A DNA stretch of 64,000 nt from Beijerinckiaceae bacterium (lineage in GTDB: Bacteria > Pseudomonadota > Alphaproteobacteria > Rhizobiales > Beijerinckiaceae): the NCBI GenBank assembly GCA_947370975.1, contig CANBNG010000013.1, forward strand, positions 55,563 to 119,562, in the 5' to 3' direction. Shown in pieces: positions 1 through 8,102 of the stretch (position 1 is the stretch's first letter; the number at the start of each line of letters is the position of its first letter). The translations under genes were made by a program, and so were the position numbers. The notes beneath the pieces are model-generated. The model was not told the origin of the DNA. It made no database searches and saw nothing but the letters and a program-made list of their open reading frames with translations.

Positions 1-1
1 G

Positions 2-2761
2 CTGGAAGAAAGCCTGATTGCAGGCGACTTCTCCGACCTTGCCAATGCACTTGCAACCGGCAGCGCCAATGATCTCAAGCTCGTGCAGAAGCTGCGGACT
101 GCCGATGCAGCGCCACCTGCGGCGCAGCTTGCGATTTACGAGGATATTTTCGTCACGAAGAAAGACGGCGAACCGCGCGGAACCGGCAAGACGAAGCTGG
201 TGACGAAAAAGGTCTACGAGGCCTATCCCCATGTTCTGGCCGAGCTGGAAGCGGAACGCGATCGCATCTGCGATCTGCGCGAACGTCGCAAGGGCGCGCA
301 TGCGGTGGCGCGGACAACGGCGCTTCTCGCCATCGTGCAGGACATCTTGCAGACCTATCGCATCGAGAAAGAAGCACGCGGCCTGCTTGATTTCGGCGAT
401 CTGATCGTTGCCACCAACCGCCTGCTCAAGCGCACGGCGGCAGGCTGGGTGCTGCACAAGCTCGATCGCGGCATCGATCATATCCTTGTCGATGAAGCGC
501 AGGATACTTCGCCCGAGCAATGGGAAATTCTGGCAACCATCGCTATGGAATTTACCGCCGGGCGCGGACAGCGCGATCTCGTGCGCACTTTTTTTGCGGT
601 TGGCGACGAGAAGCAATCGATCTTTTCATTCCAGGGCGCGCAGCCGCGCCAGTTCGATGACATGCGCAAGGAATTCCAGACGCGCGTGCGCAATGCAGAG
701 CAGATTTTCGAACATATCGAATTGAAACGCTCGTTCCGCTCCAGCAAGGGCATTCTCGACACTGTCGATGAAATCTTCGCCCGGCAGGAGCATTACAAGG
801 GGCTGTCCTCCGACGAGGTCAGCACCAAGCACGAAGCGTGGAAAGACAATCTTCCAGGCCTCATCGAACTCTGGCCGCTGGCAGAGCCCAATGTCACGGA
901 TGAGCCGCGCGATTGGGCCTTGCCGCTCGATGTGCTCGACAAGAACGATCCGCCGGTTGTCGTTGCAGGACGCATCGCAAAGGAAATCGCTGCCTGGCTT
1001 GGCCCCGAGGCCGCTGACAGCGTCGAGGACGAGGCGACGGGTGGACGCAGGCGTATCAGGCCCGGCGATGTGATGATCCTCGTGCGCAGCCGCGGCCCGT
1101 TCTTTGAAGCCGTGATTCGCGCACTGAAAGAAGCACGCGTGCCGGTGGCGGGCGCGGACCGGCTCGAACTCACGCAGCATATTGCGGTGATGGATCTCAT
1201 CGCGCTGGGGCGCACAGCGCTGCTGCCGCAAGACGACCTGACACTCGCGACCTTGCTGAAATCGCCCTTCGTGGGCCTCACCGACGATGATCTTCTGGCG
1301 ATTGCGCCCGGCCGCACGGGCGCGCTTTACGATGCATTGGGCGCTTCGCCCGAGGCATCGCACAAACAGGCGTATGCAAAAATCACGCGCTGGTGCGCGG
1401 CCGCCGCGCGGCTCACGCCTTTCTTCTTCTATGCCGAGGTGCTGGGCGCACAACATGGCCGCCGCGACATGCTGGGCCGCCTTGGCCCCGAGGCTGGCGA
1501 TGCCATGGACGAGTTCCTGCGTCTGGCGCTTGAACATGAGACGCGCGAAGCGCCCTCGCTGGTCGGTTTTCTCGCAGCCCTGCAGGCCGCCGAGCTTTCG
1601 ATCAAGCGCGACATGGAAGCAGGCGGCGACGCCGTGCGCGTGATGACCGTCCATGCCTCGAAAGGGCTTGAGGCAAAGATCGTGTTTCTGGCCGACACGT
1701 GCGGCCTGCCCTCGGCGCGACACGATCCGAAATTGTTTGAATGCCCCGCCGGTCAGTTCGGCCATCTTCTGGCGTGGTCGCCGGGCAAGACGGGCGAACC
1801 CAAGGAAATTGGCCAGGCGCGCGAAGATGCGCGGCGCATGGCGGAAGAAGAATATCGTCGCCTGCTTTATGTCGCGATGACGCGCGCGGAAGAGCGCCTC
1901 TATATCGCGGGCTTTCGCGGCAAGCAGGCGCTGAAAGACGGCTCCTGGTACCAGATGATCGACGTGGTGATGCAGGAAAGCCTGCAGGGCTTGCAGAGCG
2001 TGCCCGCGCGCTGGAACGCGGAGGAGCGGATCCTGCGCCGGATCACCGGCGACATGCCGCGCCTGAGCGCGCTTGGGCCCGTGGCTGTTGCTGACCCCGA
2101 GGCGGCCCTGCCCGCCTGGGTGACGACGCCAGCGCCCGCAGAATCCCTGCCTGCCCGCCCGCTCACACCCTCGAACGCGCTGGCCGCTGCCGATCAGCTG
2201 GAGCCGGCTCCGCGCGATCCCGCCAGCCCGGCGGCGCAGGCTGCCCAGGCCGGACGGCTTGTCCACGCATTGTTGCAGCATCTGCCCGAGGTCGCGCCCG
2301 AGCATCGGCTGGCTGCAGCCAGCCGTTTTCTCGCCGCGCGCGGGGCGAGCTTTGATGAGGCGCACCGCACCGCTTTGGCCGCACAGGCGCTGGCGGTGCT
2401 GGACGATCCCCTGCTCGCCGCGCTGTTTGGCCCGGGCTCGCAGGCCGAGGTCGGGCTTGGCGGCAAGGTCGCCTTGCCCGGTGGCCGCAAAATTGAAATT
2501 TCCGGCCAGATCGACCGGCTCGCGGCTGGCCACGACGAAGTGCTCATCGCCGATTTCAAGACCGGCCGCCCGCGCGAGGCAAAGGACACGCCCGCCGCCT
2601 ATCTCGCCCAGCTCGCGCTCTACCGCGCAGCCGTCGCCCCGCTTTATCCCGGCAGGCTGGTGCGGGTGTTCCTTGTGTGGACCGAAGGGCCAAAGGGCGT
2701 CGAGATTGCAGCAGCCGCGCTCGACGCCGCGCTCCTTGACGTTGGCGGGGCGCGTTCCTAG
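2..2761 (+). CDS. addA: Double-strand break repair helicase-nuclease AddA (3' part; 5' end outside window)
   Basis: This is the C-terminal ~920 residues of AddA, the helicase-nuclease subunit that with AddB resects double-strand breaks for RecA-dependent repair. The frame is open from base 2, so the gene starts upstream. UvrD-type helicase motifs are visible: LVDEAQDTSPEQW (motif II), FAVGDEKQSIFSFQG (III), VMTVHASKGLEA (V) and YVAMTRAEERLY (VI). The C-terminus carries the PD-(D/E)XK-type nuclease signature, GQIDRL followed by IADFKTGRP and a QLALY segment. addA directly before trxA is the usual alphaproteobacterial order, and addB would be expected upstream. The motifs leave little doubt about identity. 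Confidence 0.95.
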   Translation: MEESLIAGDFSDLANALATGSANDLKLVQKLRTADAAPPAAQLAIYEDIFVTKKDGEPRGTGKTKLVTKKVYEAYPHVLAELEAERDRICDLRERRKGAHAVARTTALLAIVQDILQTYRIEKEARGLLDFGDLIVATNRLLKRTAAGWVLHKLDRGIDHILVDEAQDTSPEQWEILATIAMEFTAGRGQRDLVRTFFAVGDEKQSIFSFQGAQPRQFDDMRKEFQTRVRNAEQIFEHIELKRSFRSSKGILDTVDEIFARQEHYKGLSSDEVSTKHEAWKDNLPGLIELWPLAEPNVTDEPRDWALPLDVLDKNDPPVVVAGRIAKEIAAWLGPEAADSVEDEATGGRRRIRPGDVMILVRSRGPFFEAVIRALKEARVPVAGADRLELTQHIAVMDLIALGRTALLPQDDLTLATLLKSPFVGLTDDDLLAIAPGRTGALYDALGASPEASHKQAYAKITRWCAAAARLTPFFFYAEVLGAQHGRRDMLGRLGPEAGDAMDEFLRLALEHETREAPSLVGFLAALQAAELSIKRDMEAGGDAVRVMTVHASKGLEAKIVFLADTCGLPSARHDPKLFECPAGQFGHLLAWSPGKTGEPKEIGQAREDARRMAEEEYRRLLYVAMTRAEERLYIAGFRGKQALKDGSWYQMIDVVMQESLQGLQSVPARWNAEERILRRITGDMPRLSALGPVAVADPEAALPAWVTTPAPAESLPARPLTPSNALAAADQLEPAPRDPASPAAQAAQAGRLVHALLQHLPEVAPEHRLAAASRFLAARGASFDEAHRTALAAQALAVLDDPLLAALFGPGSQAEVGLGGKVALPGGRKIEISGQIDRLAAGHDEVLIADFKTGRPREAKDTPAAYLAQLALYRAAVAPLYPGRLVRVFLVWTEGPKGVEIAAAALDAALLDVGGARS

Positions 2762-2796
2762 GTTCGGGCGACCGATTCCAATCCGAAAGGCAGACC

Positions 2797-3114
2797 ATGT
2801 CCGAGAAAGTCACCGACGCCAATTTCGAAGCCGAGGTGCTTCAATCCACGCTGCCGGTCGTGGTCGATTTCTGGGCTGAATGGTGCGGACCCTGCCGCAT
2901 GATCGCCCCGGCGCTCGACGAGATCGCCACCGAGATGGCCGGCAAGGTCAAGATCGTCAAGATGAACGTCGACGAGAACCCCGGCGTCCCCGGCAAGTTC
3001 GGCATTCGCTCCATCCCGACGCTCATGCTGTTCAAGGACGGCCAGCTGTCGAGCCAGATGGTTGGCGCCAAGCCCAAGGGCGAGCTGTCCAAGTGGATTG
3101 CCTCCGGCGTCTGA
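2797..3114 (+). CDS. trxA: Thioredoxin
   Basis: A 105-residue cytoplasmic thioredoxin, a general protein disulfide reductase. The redox motif WCGPC sits near residues 28-32 (context FWAEWCGPCRMIAP), and the cis-proline loop is IRSIPTLMLF. Length is standard for TrxA1. It starts 35 bp after addA, with AAAGG ahead of ATG. A strong Rho-independent terminator follows 24 bp after the stop codon, so the addA-trxA unit probably ends here. Confidence 0.97.
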   Translation: MSEKVTDANFEAEVLQSTLPVVVDFWAEWCGPCRMIAPALDEIATEMAGKVKIVKMNVDENPGVPGKFGIRSIPTLMLFKDGQLSSQMVGAKPKGELSKWIASGV

Positions 3115-3137
3115 AAGATCTGCACGAGACCGGGACA

Positions 3138-3160
3138 GGGCCGCGCGAGCGGCCCTTTTT
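3138..3160 (+). terminator. Rho-independent terminator after trxA
   Basis: A perfect 7-bp GC stem (GGGCCGC / GCGGCCC) with a 4-base loop GCGA is followed at once by TTTTT. It lies 24 bp after the trxA stop and before polA, so it should separate the two transcription units. Confidence 0.85.
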
Positions 3161-3232
3161 CGTTGGTGCGGCGGCCTTGCGCCTTTATGGTCGCTCTCGC
3201 ACCCACCTGAAGCGTCAAAGCAGAACGAGCCC

Positions 3233-6200
3233 ATGACCAAGGCAGCACGGCCCGTCGGCCCCGGCGATCACATTTTCCTCGTCGACGCGTCGAATTTCGT
3301 CTTTCGCGCCTATTTCCAGTCGATCCGGCAGGACCCGCGCTACAATCAGCGCTCCGACCGGCTGCCGACGGGGGCCGTGCGGCTGTTCTGCACGAAAATG
3401 TTCCAGTTCATTCGCGAGGGCGCGGCGGGCATCAAGCCGACGCATCTGGCCATTATTTTCGACAAGTCGGAAAATTCCTTCCGCAAGGCGCTCTACCCCG
3501 CCTACAAGGCAAACCGCTCCGAGCCGCCCGAAGATCTGGTGCCGCAATTTCCGCTGATGCGCTGCGCCGTGCGCGCCTTTGGCCTCATGCCCATCGAGCA
3601 GGACACCTATGAGGCCGATGACCTCATTGCGACTTACGCGCGCCAGGCGCGTGAACGCGGCGCGGATGTGCTCATCATCTCCGCCGACAAGGATCTCATG
3701 CAGCTGATCGGGCCGGGGGTCGCCATGTTCGACCCAGCCTCGGGCGAGGCCGGCAAGGCAGGCGCGCGCGAGGAGCGGCGCATCGGCGAGGCCGAAGTCG
3801 TCGATTATTTCGGGGTGCCGCCCAATCGCGTCACCGACGTGCAGGCGCTGGCGGGAGATTCGACCGACAATGTGCCGGGCGCACGCGGCATTGGCATCAA
3901 GACCGCCGCCCAGCTCATCGCCGAATATGGCGATCTCGACACGCTGCTGGCGCGCGCTGGCGAAATCAAACAGCCCAAGCGCCGCGAGACGCTGACAGAC
4001 CCCGAAAGCGTCGCGCTGATCCGCGTGTCGCGCGAGCTGGTCAAGCTCGTCGACGATGTCGCGGTGGAGACGCCCATCGACGATCTGACGCTTTTTGAGC
4101 CCGACGGACGCCAGCTCGTCGCCTTTCTGAAAGCGCTCGAATTCTCGACCATCACCAAGCGCGCTGCCGACATCTACTGCGTGGACGCCGCTGCAATCGA
4201 TGCCGATCCCGAGCTTGTCGGTGCGGGCGCCTGGCGCGGCCGCAATGGCGAATCCATTGCCCCGCCAAGCCTGCCGACACCGCCCGTGCCTGAAGGCGCT
4301 TCGCCCCTGGTGCCTTCCACGCTAGGCGAGCCTGGCGCGGCTTCGCCCGCAGCGCTCGCCGCCGCGCGCCTCACCGAGGCCGCAGCGACCAAGATCACGC
4401 GCGACCGTTATGAGTGCGTGCAGGACATGAGCCGGCTCGATGCCTGGCTGCAGGAAATCTACGAGACCGGCATTGTCGCCATCGATACCGAAACCAGCTC
4501 GCTCGATGTGATGCAATGCGATCTCGTCGGCGTGTCGCTGGCAACAGCGCCGGGCCGCGCCTGCTATATCCCGCTTGGCCATCGCGGCGAGGGTTCGGGC
4601 GATCTGTTTGGCGGCAACGATTTGCTGCCGGGGCAATTGCCCTGCGCGCAGGTGATCGAAAAATTGCGCCCGCTGCTCGAAGATCCCGGCGTGCTCAAGA
4701 TCGCGCATAATATGAAATTCGACTGGCAGGTCTTTGCCGCTTTCGGCATCGAGACACGCGCCTATGACGACACGATGCTCATGTCCTATGTGCTCGACAA
4801 TGGCATCAACGGCCATGGCATGGACGAGCTTGCCGCAAAACATCTTGGCCATACGACCATTCAATTCGGCGAAATCGCGGGCACGGGAAAGAGCTTCATC
4901 GGCTTTGCCCGCGTGCCGATCGATCGCGCGACCGAATATGCCGCTGAAGACGCCGATGTGACGCTGCGCCTGTGGCGTCTGTTCAAGGCGCGCCTGCCCG
5001 CTGAACATATGACCAACGTCTATGAAAGCCTGGAGCGCGCGCTCTCGCCCGTGCTGGCGCGCATGGAACAGCGCGGCGTGTCCATCGACCGCGCCATTCT
5101 CTCGCGACTCTCGGGAGAATTTGCGCAAAGCATGGCGCGGCTTGAGGCCGAGATTCACGAACTCGCGGGCGAGAGCTTCAACCTCGGCTCGCCCAAGCAA
5201 TTGGGCGATATCCTGTTTGGCAAGATGGGCCTGCCGGGCGGCAAGAAGACCGCCACCGGCGCATGGTCGACCTCGGCCAGCGTGCTCGATGAACTGGCCG
5301 AACAGGGCCATCATCTGCCCGCCCGCATTCTCGACTGGCGTCAGCTCGCCAAGTTGAAATCAACCTATACCGATGCCCTGCCGGGCTATGTGAACCCGCG
5401 CACGAAGCGCGTGCACACAAGCTATGCCATGTCGCTGACGACCACCGGGCGCTTGTCCTCCTCCGAGCCCAACCTGCAGAATATTCCGGTGCGCAATGAA
5501 GAGGGCCGCCGCATTCGCACGGCCTTTGTCGCCGAGACCGGCAAGAAGATTCTCTCGGCCGATTATTCGCAGATCGAATTGCGCATTCTCGCCCATGTCG
5601 CCGATATTCCCCAATTGCGCCGCGCCTTTGCAGAAGGCCTCGACATCCATGCGATGACCGCCTCGGAAATGTTCGGCGTGCCGATCGAGGGCATGCCATC
5701 GGATGTGCGCCGTCGCGCGAAAGCCATCAATTTCGGCATCATATACGGCATTTCCGCCTTCGGCCTTGCCAACCAGCTTGGCATCGGGCGCGAGGAAGCA
5801 GGCGCTTACATCAAGCAATATTTCGAGCGCTTCCCCGGCATCCGCGACTATATGGAGGCCACCCGCAAAACTGCGCGCGAGAATGGACTGGTCACCACGA
5901 TCTTCGGGCGCAAGTGCCATTATCCACGCATCAGCGCGTCCAACCCGTCCGAGCGCGCCTTCAACGAGCGCGCGGCGATCAATGCGCCGATTCAGGGCTC
6001 AGCCGCCGACATCATCCGCCGTGCCATGGTGCGCATGGACGATGCCCTGGTCGAGGCGCGGCTCTCTGCACAAATGCTGCTGCAGGTGCATGACGAACTC
6101 GTGTTCGAAGTGCCCGAGGCGGAAGTGGAGGCCACAATCGCGGTCGTGCGCCGCGTGATGGTGGATGCGCCCCACCCTGCCGTGCAGCTCAGCGTGCCCT

Positions 6201-6247
6201 TGCAGGTCGACGCCAAGGCCGCCCTCAATTGGGATGAGGCGCATTAG
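3233..6247 (+). CDS. polA: DNA polymerase I
   Basis: A 1004-residue DNA polymerase I for gap filling and RNA primer removal. The N-terminal ~300 residues are the 5'-3' flap exonuclease (FLVDASNFVFRAYF; ADDLIATYARQ; GDSTDNVPGARGIGIKTAA). The proofreading 3'-5' exonuclease follows, with intact acidic motifs (AIDTETSSLD and YAAEDADVTLRLW), so proofreading is probably retained. Polymerase motifs A (SADYSQIELRILAHV), B (RRRAKAINFGIIYG) and C (LLQVHDELVFEVPE) are complete. I chose ATG 3233 (MTKAARP...) because further upstream the frame only runs through the trxA terminator and the 3' end of trxA. About 100 Pro/Ala-rich residues link the two exonuclease domains. Confidence 0.97.
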   Translation: MTKAARPVGPGDHIFLVDASNFVFRAYFQSIRQDPRYNQRSDRLPTGAVRLFCTKMFQFIREGAAGIKPTHLAIIFDKSENSFRKALYPAYKANRSEPPEDLVPQFPLMRCAVRAFGLMPIEQDTYEADDLIATYARQARERGADVLIISADKDLMQLIGPGVAMFDPASGEAGKAGAREERRIGEAEVVDYFGVPPNRVTDVQALAGDSTDNVPGARGIGIKTAAQLIAEYGDLDTLLARAGEIKQPKRRETLTDPESVALIRVSRELVKLVDDVAVETPIDDLTLFEPDGRQLVAFLKALEFSTITKRAADIYCVDAAAIDADPELVGAGAWRGRNGESIAPPSLPTPPVPEGASPLVPSTLGEPGAASPAALAAARLTEAAATKITRDRYECVQDMSRLDAWLQEIYETGIVAIDTETSSLDVMQCDLVGVSLATAPGRACYIPLGHRGEGSGDLFGGNDLLPGQLPCAQVIEKLRPLLEDPGVLKIAHNMKFDWQVFAAFGIETRAYDDTMLMSYVLDNGINGHGMDELAAKHLGHTTIQFGEIAGTGKSFIGFARVPIDRATEYAAEDADVTLRLWRLFKARLPAEHMTNVYESLERALSPVLARMEQRGVSIDRAILSRLSGEFAQSMARLEAEIHELAGESFNLGSPKQLGDILFGKMGLPGGKKTATGAWSTSASVLDELAEQGHHLPARILDWRQLAKLKSTYTDALPGYVNPRTKRVHTSYAMSLTTTGRLSSSEPNLQNIPVRNEEGRRIRTAFVAETGKKILSADYSQIELRILAHVADIPQLRRAFAEGLDIHAMTASEMFGVPIEGMPSDVRRRAKAINFGIIYGISAFGLANQLGIGREEAGAYIKQYFERFPGIRDYMEATRKTARENGLVTTIFGRKCHYPRISASNPSERAFNERAAINAPIQGSAADIIRRAMVRMDDALVEARLSAQMLLQVHDELVFEVPEAEVEATIAVVRRVMVDAPHPAVQLSVPLQVDAKAALNWDEAH

Positions 6248-6550
6248 CGCCTCTTGATTGAGCTCTGGCTTTACGCCCTTATGTATCATCATTGACGCAA
6301 GTTCATTCATTCGATGATCGATCAAACGTCACACACGCGTCGGGGGAATCCCCCCTTGTGGGGAGCGGTTAGGGGTGGGGGTCGCGCAACTCTCGCTTCA
6401 CGCCACACACCCCCGCACCTGTGTCGGATGGAATCCTGCGACCCCCACCCCGCTCGCCTGCGGCGAGTCGGCCCTCCCCACAAGGGGGAGGGAGTCGCGC
6501 CGATCAGCTCATGAGTCATCCTGCACAGCAAGAATGATCCGGAGGGAGAC
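6248..6550. other. Intergenic polA-nhaD region
   Basis: These 303 bases have no gene. The left ~95 bases are unremarkable and the middle is filled by the inverted-repeat element at 6351-6490. The right end carries a strong Shine-Dalgarno (CCGGAGGGAGAC) for the antiporter. I see no convincing terminator for polA other than the inverted repeat itself. Confidence 0.6.
6351..6490. repeat. Dispersed intergenic inverted repeat, family 1, copy A
   Basis: The left arm at 6351-6389 (CCCCCTTGTGGGGAG...GGGGTGGGGGTCGCGCA) is matched in reverse complement by the right arm at 6437-6490 (TGCGACCCCCACCCCGCTCG...CTCCCCACAAGGGGGAG). The right arm contains an additional small palindrome, CTCGCCTGCGGCGAG. The same arms recur at 26450-26692. 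The element is noncoding and would fold into a long hairpin. Confidence 0.8.
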
Positions 6551-7960
6551 GTGCAGTTGAAAAAGCTACTCACAGCCTTGGCCCTTTGCCTCGCCCTCAC
6601 CTCGCCCGCTTTCGCGGCTGAAGGACTGGACGGTTCCAAAATGGCGCTGTTATGGGCGATCCCCTTCGCTGGCATGCTGCTCTCGATCGCACTCGGGCCG
6701 CTGCTCTTTGCCGACATCTGGCACCATCATTACGGAAAGATATCGGCTCTCTGGGCCGCTCTTGTTCTCGTGCCGATGGCGATGATCTACGGAGCCGACA
6801 TTACCGCCCATGTGCTCTTTCACACGGCGGCACTCGAATATATTCCCTTCATCCTGATGCTCACCGCGCTGTTCACCGCTGCGGGCGGGCTTGTGCTGCG
6901 CGGCAACCTGCATGGCGCGCCTGTGCTCAACACAGGCCTGCTCGCGCTTGGCACGCTCATGGCCAGCGTGATTGGCACCACCGGCGCAGCCATGGTGTTC
7001 ATCCGCCCGCTGCTGCGCGCCAATGACAACCGCAAACACAATGTGCATGTCGTCGTGTTCTTCATTTTCCTTGTCGCCAATATCGGCGGCTCGCTGACGC
7101 CAATTGGCGATCCGCCCTTGTTTCTGGGCTTTTTGCGCGGTGTCGACTTCACCTGGACGCTGTCACATCTGTGGCTGCAAACACTGTTTGCCGGCGGCGT
7201 GCTGCTCGCGCTGTTCTTTGGGCTCGACAGCTGGCTCTACCGGCGCGAGGGCGTGGTCGCGCCCGATCCGACGCCCGATTCTCCGCTTCACGTCACCGGC
7301 CTCGCCAATCTCGCGCTGATTGGCGTGGCTATCGGCGCCATTGCGCTCAGCGGCGCCTGGAAGCCTGGCCTTGCCATCGAGATTCTGGGCGCGAAACTGG
7401 AAGTGCAAAACCTTCTGCGCGAGGCCGTGATGATTGGCGTGACGCTCGCCTCGCTCGCGCTGACGCAGAAGGATGACCGCGCGCAGAACGGATTTGAATG
7501 GGATCCGATTGTCGAAGTCGCCAAGCTTTTCGCGGCTATTTTCGTCACCATCATCCCGGTGATGGCGATGCTGAATGCCGGCAAGGCGGGCGCTTTCGCG
7601 CCGCTGGTGGCACTTGTCACAACGCCTGCTGGCGGGGCCAATAATGTTGCGTTTTTCTGGCTGACCGGCCTGCTCTCGTCCTTCCTCGACAATGCGCCGA
7701 CCTATCTCGTCTTTTTCGAACTGGCGGGCGGGGATGCGCAGCGTCTGATGAGCGAGATGGCGGGCACGCTCGCCGCCATATCGCTCGGCGCGGTCTACAT
7801 GGGCGCAAACACCTATATCGGCAACGCGCCGAATTTCATGGTCTATGCAATTGCAAAGCGGGCTGGCGTGATGATGCCGAGCTTCTTTGGCTATATGGCG
7901 TGGTCGGGCGCGATACTCGTGCCGCTGTTTCTCGCGGTTACGGTGCTGTTCATGTGTTAG
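6551..7960 (+). CDS. NhaD-like sodium:proton antiporter (ion transporter superfamily)
   Basis: A 469-residue polytopic inner-membrane protein. The hydrophobic N-terminus ending SPAFAAEG resembles a signal peptide, and about 11-12 further membrane segments follow. The segment SSFLDNAPTYLVFFELA and the earlier NIGGSLTPIGDPPLFLGFL are typical of the NhaD/ArsB/CitM ion transporter superfamily, and similar proteins are annotated as Na+/H+ antiporters. The start is GTG, supported by GGAGGGAGAC directly upstream. It is flanked by repeat elements and appears to be a single-gene unit. Family assignment is firm. The transported ion is inferred. Confidence 0.85.
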   Translation: MQLKKLLTALALCLALTSPAFAAEGLDGSKMALLWAIPFAGMLLSIALGPLLFADIWHHHYGKISALWAALVLVPMAMIYGADITAHVLFHTAALEYIPFILMLTALFTAAGGLVLRGNLHGAPVLNTGLLALGTLMASVIGTTGAAMVFIRPLLRANDNRKHNVHVVVFFIFLVANIGGSLTPIGDPPLFLGFLRGVDFTWTLSHLWLQTLFAGGVLLALFFGLDSWLYRREGVVAPDPTPDSPLHVTGLANLALIGVAIGAIALSGAWKPGLAIEILGAKLEVQNLLREAVMIGVTLASLALTQKDDRAQNGFEWDPIVEVAKLFAAIFVTIIPVMAMLNAGKAGAFAPLVALVTTPAGGANNVAFFWLTGLLSSFLDNAPTYLVFFELAGGDAQRLMSEMAGTLAAISLGAVYMGANTYIGNAPNFMVYAIAKRAGVMMPSFFGYMAWSGAILVPLFLAVTVLFMC

Positions 7961-7980
7961 CGCTTGCGAGCGCCGCGAAA

Positions 7981-8046
7981 CAATCCAGTGGGCAGACATG
8001 GCCAAGATGGATTGCCGCGTCGCTTCGCTCCTCGCAATGACGAAGA
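7981..8046. repeat. Dispersed intergenic repeat, family 2, copy A
   Basis: The core GGATTGCCGCGTCGCTTCGC followed by TCCTCGCAATGACG (8009-8042) has a related short copy at 26585-26612 (GATTGCTTCGCTCTGC then TCGCAATGACGG). The block begins with CAATCCAG and reaches GGATTG, so its left part is bounded by inverted ends. It lies between the antiporter stop and the pckA terminator and is noncoding. Confidence 0.6.
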
Positions 8047-8051
8047 CATAA

Positions 8052-8080
8052 AAAACGGCGGCCACCAGGGCCGCCGTTTT
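8052..8080. terminator. Bidirectional terminator between nhaD-like gene and pckA
   Basis: A 12-bp perfect stem, AAAACGGCGGCC / GGCCGCCGTTTT, with loop ACCAG. The A- and T-runs at the stem ends allow termination in both directions. It is 22 bp beyond the pckA stop codon on the minus strand and ~90 bp beyond the antiporter stop on the plus strand. Confidence 0.85.
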
Positions 8081-8102
8081 CAGTCGTGACTTGCAAAGAG
8101 GC

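Noticed and set aside
626..2533. Long open frame (635 codons) on the minus strand inside addA
   Set aside because: It lies wholly antisense to motif-rich addA. Long shadow frames are common in GC-rich coding DNA, and the translation shows no domain or ribosome-binding site.
3062..3232. Extended N-terminus of DNA polymerase I
   Set aside because: The extension would start within trxA and run through its terminator. Family homology begins after ATG 3233.
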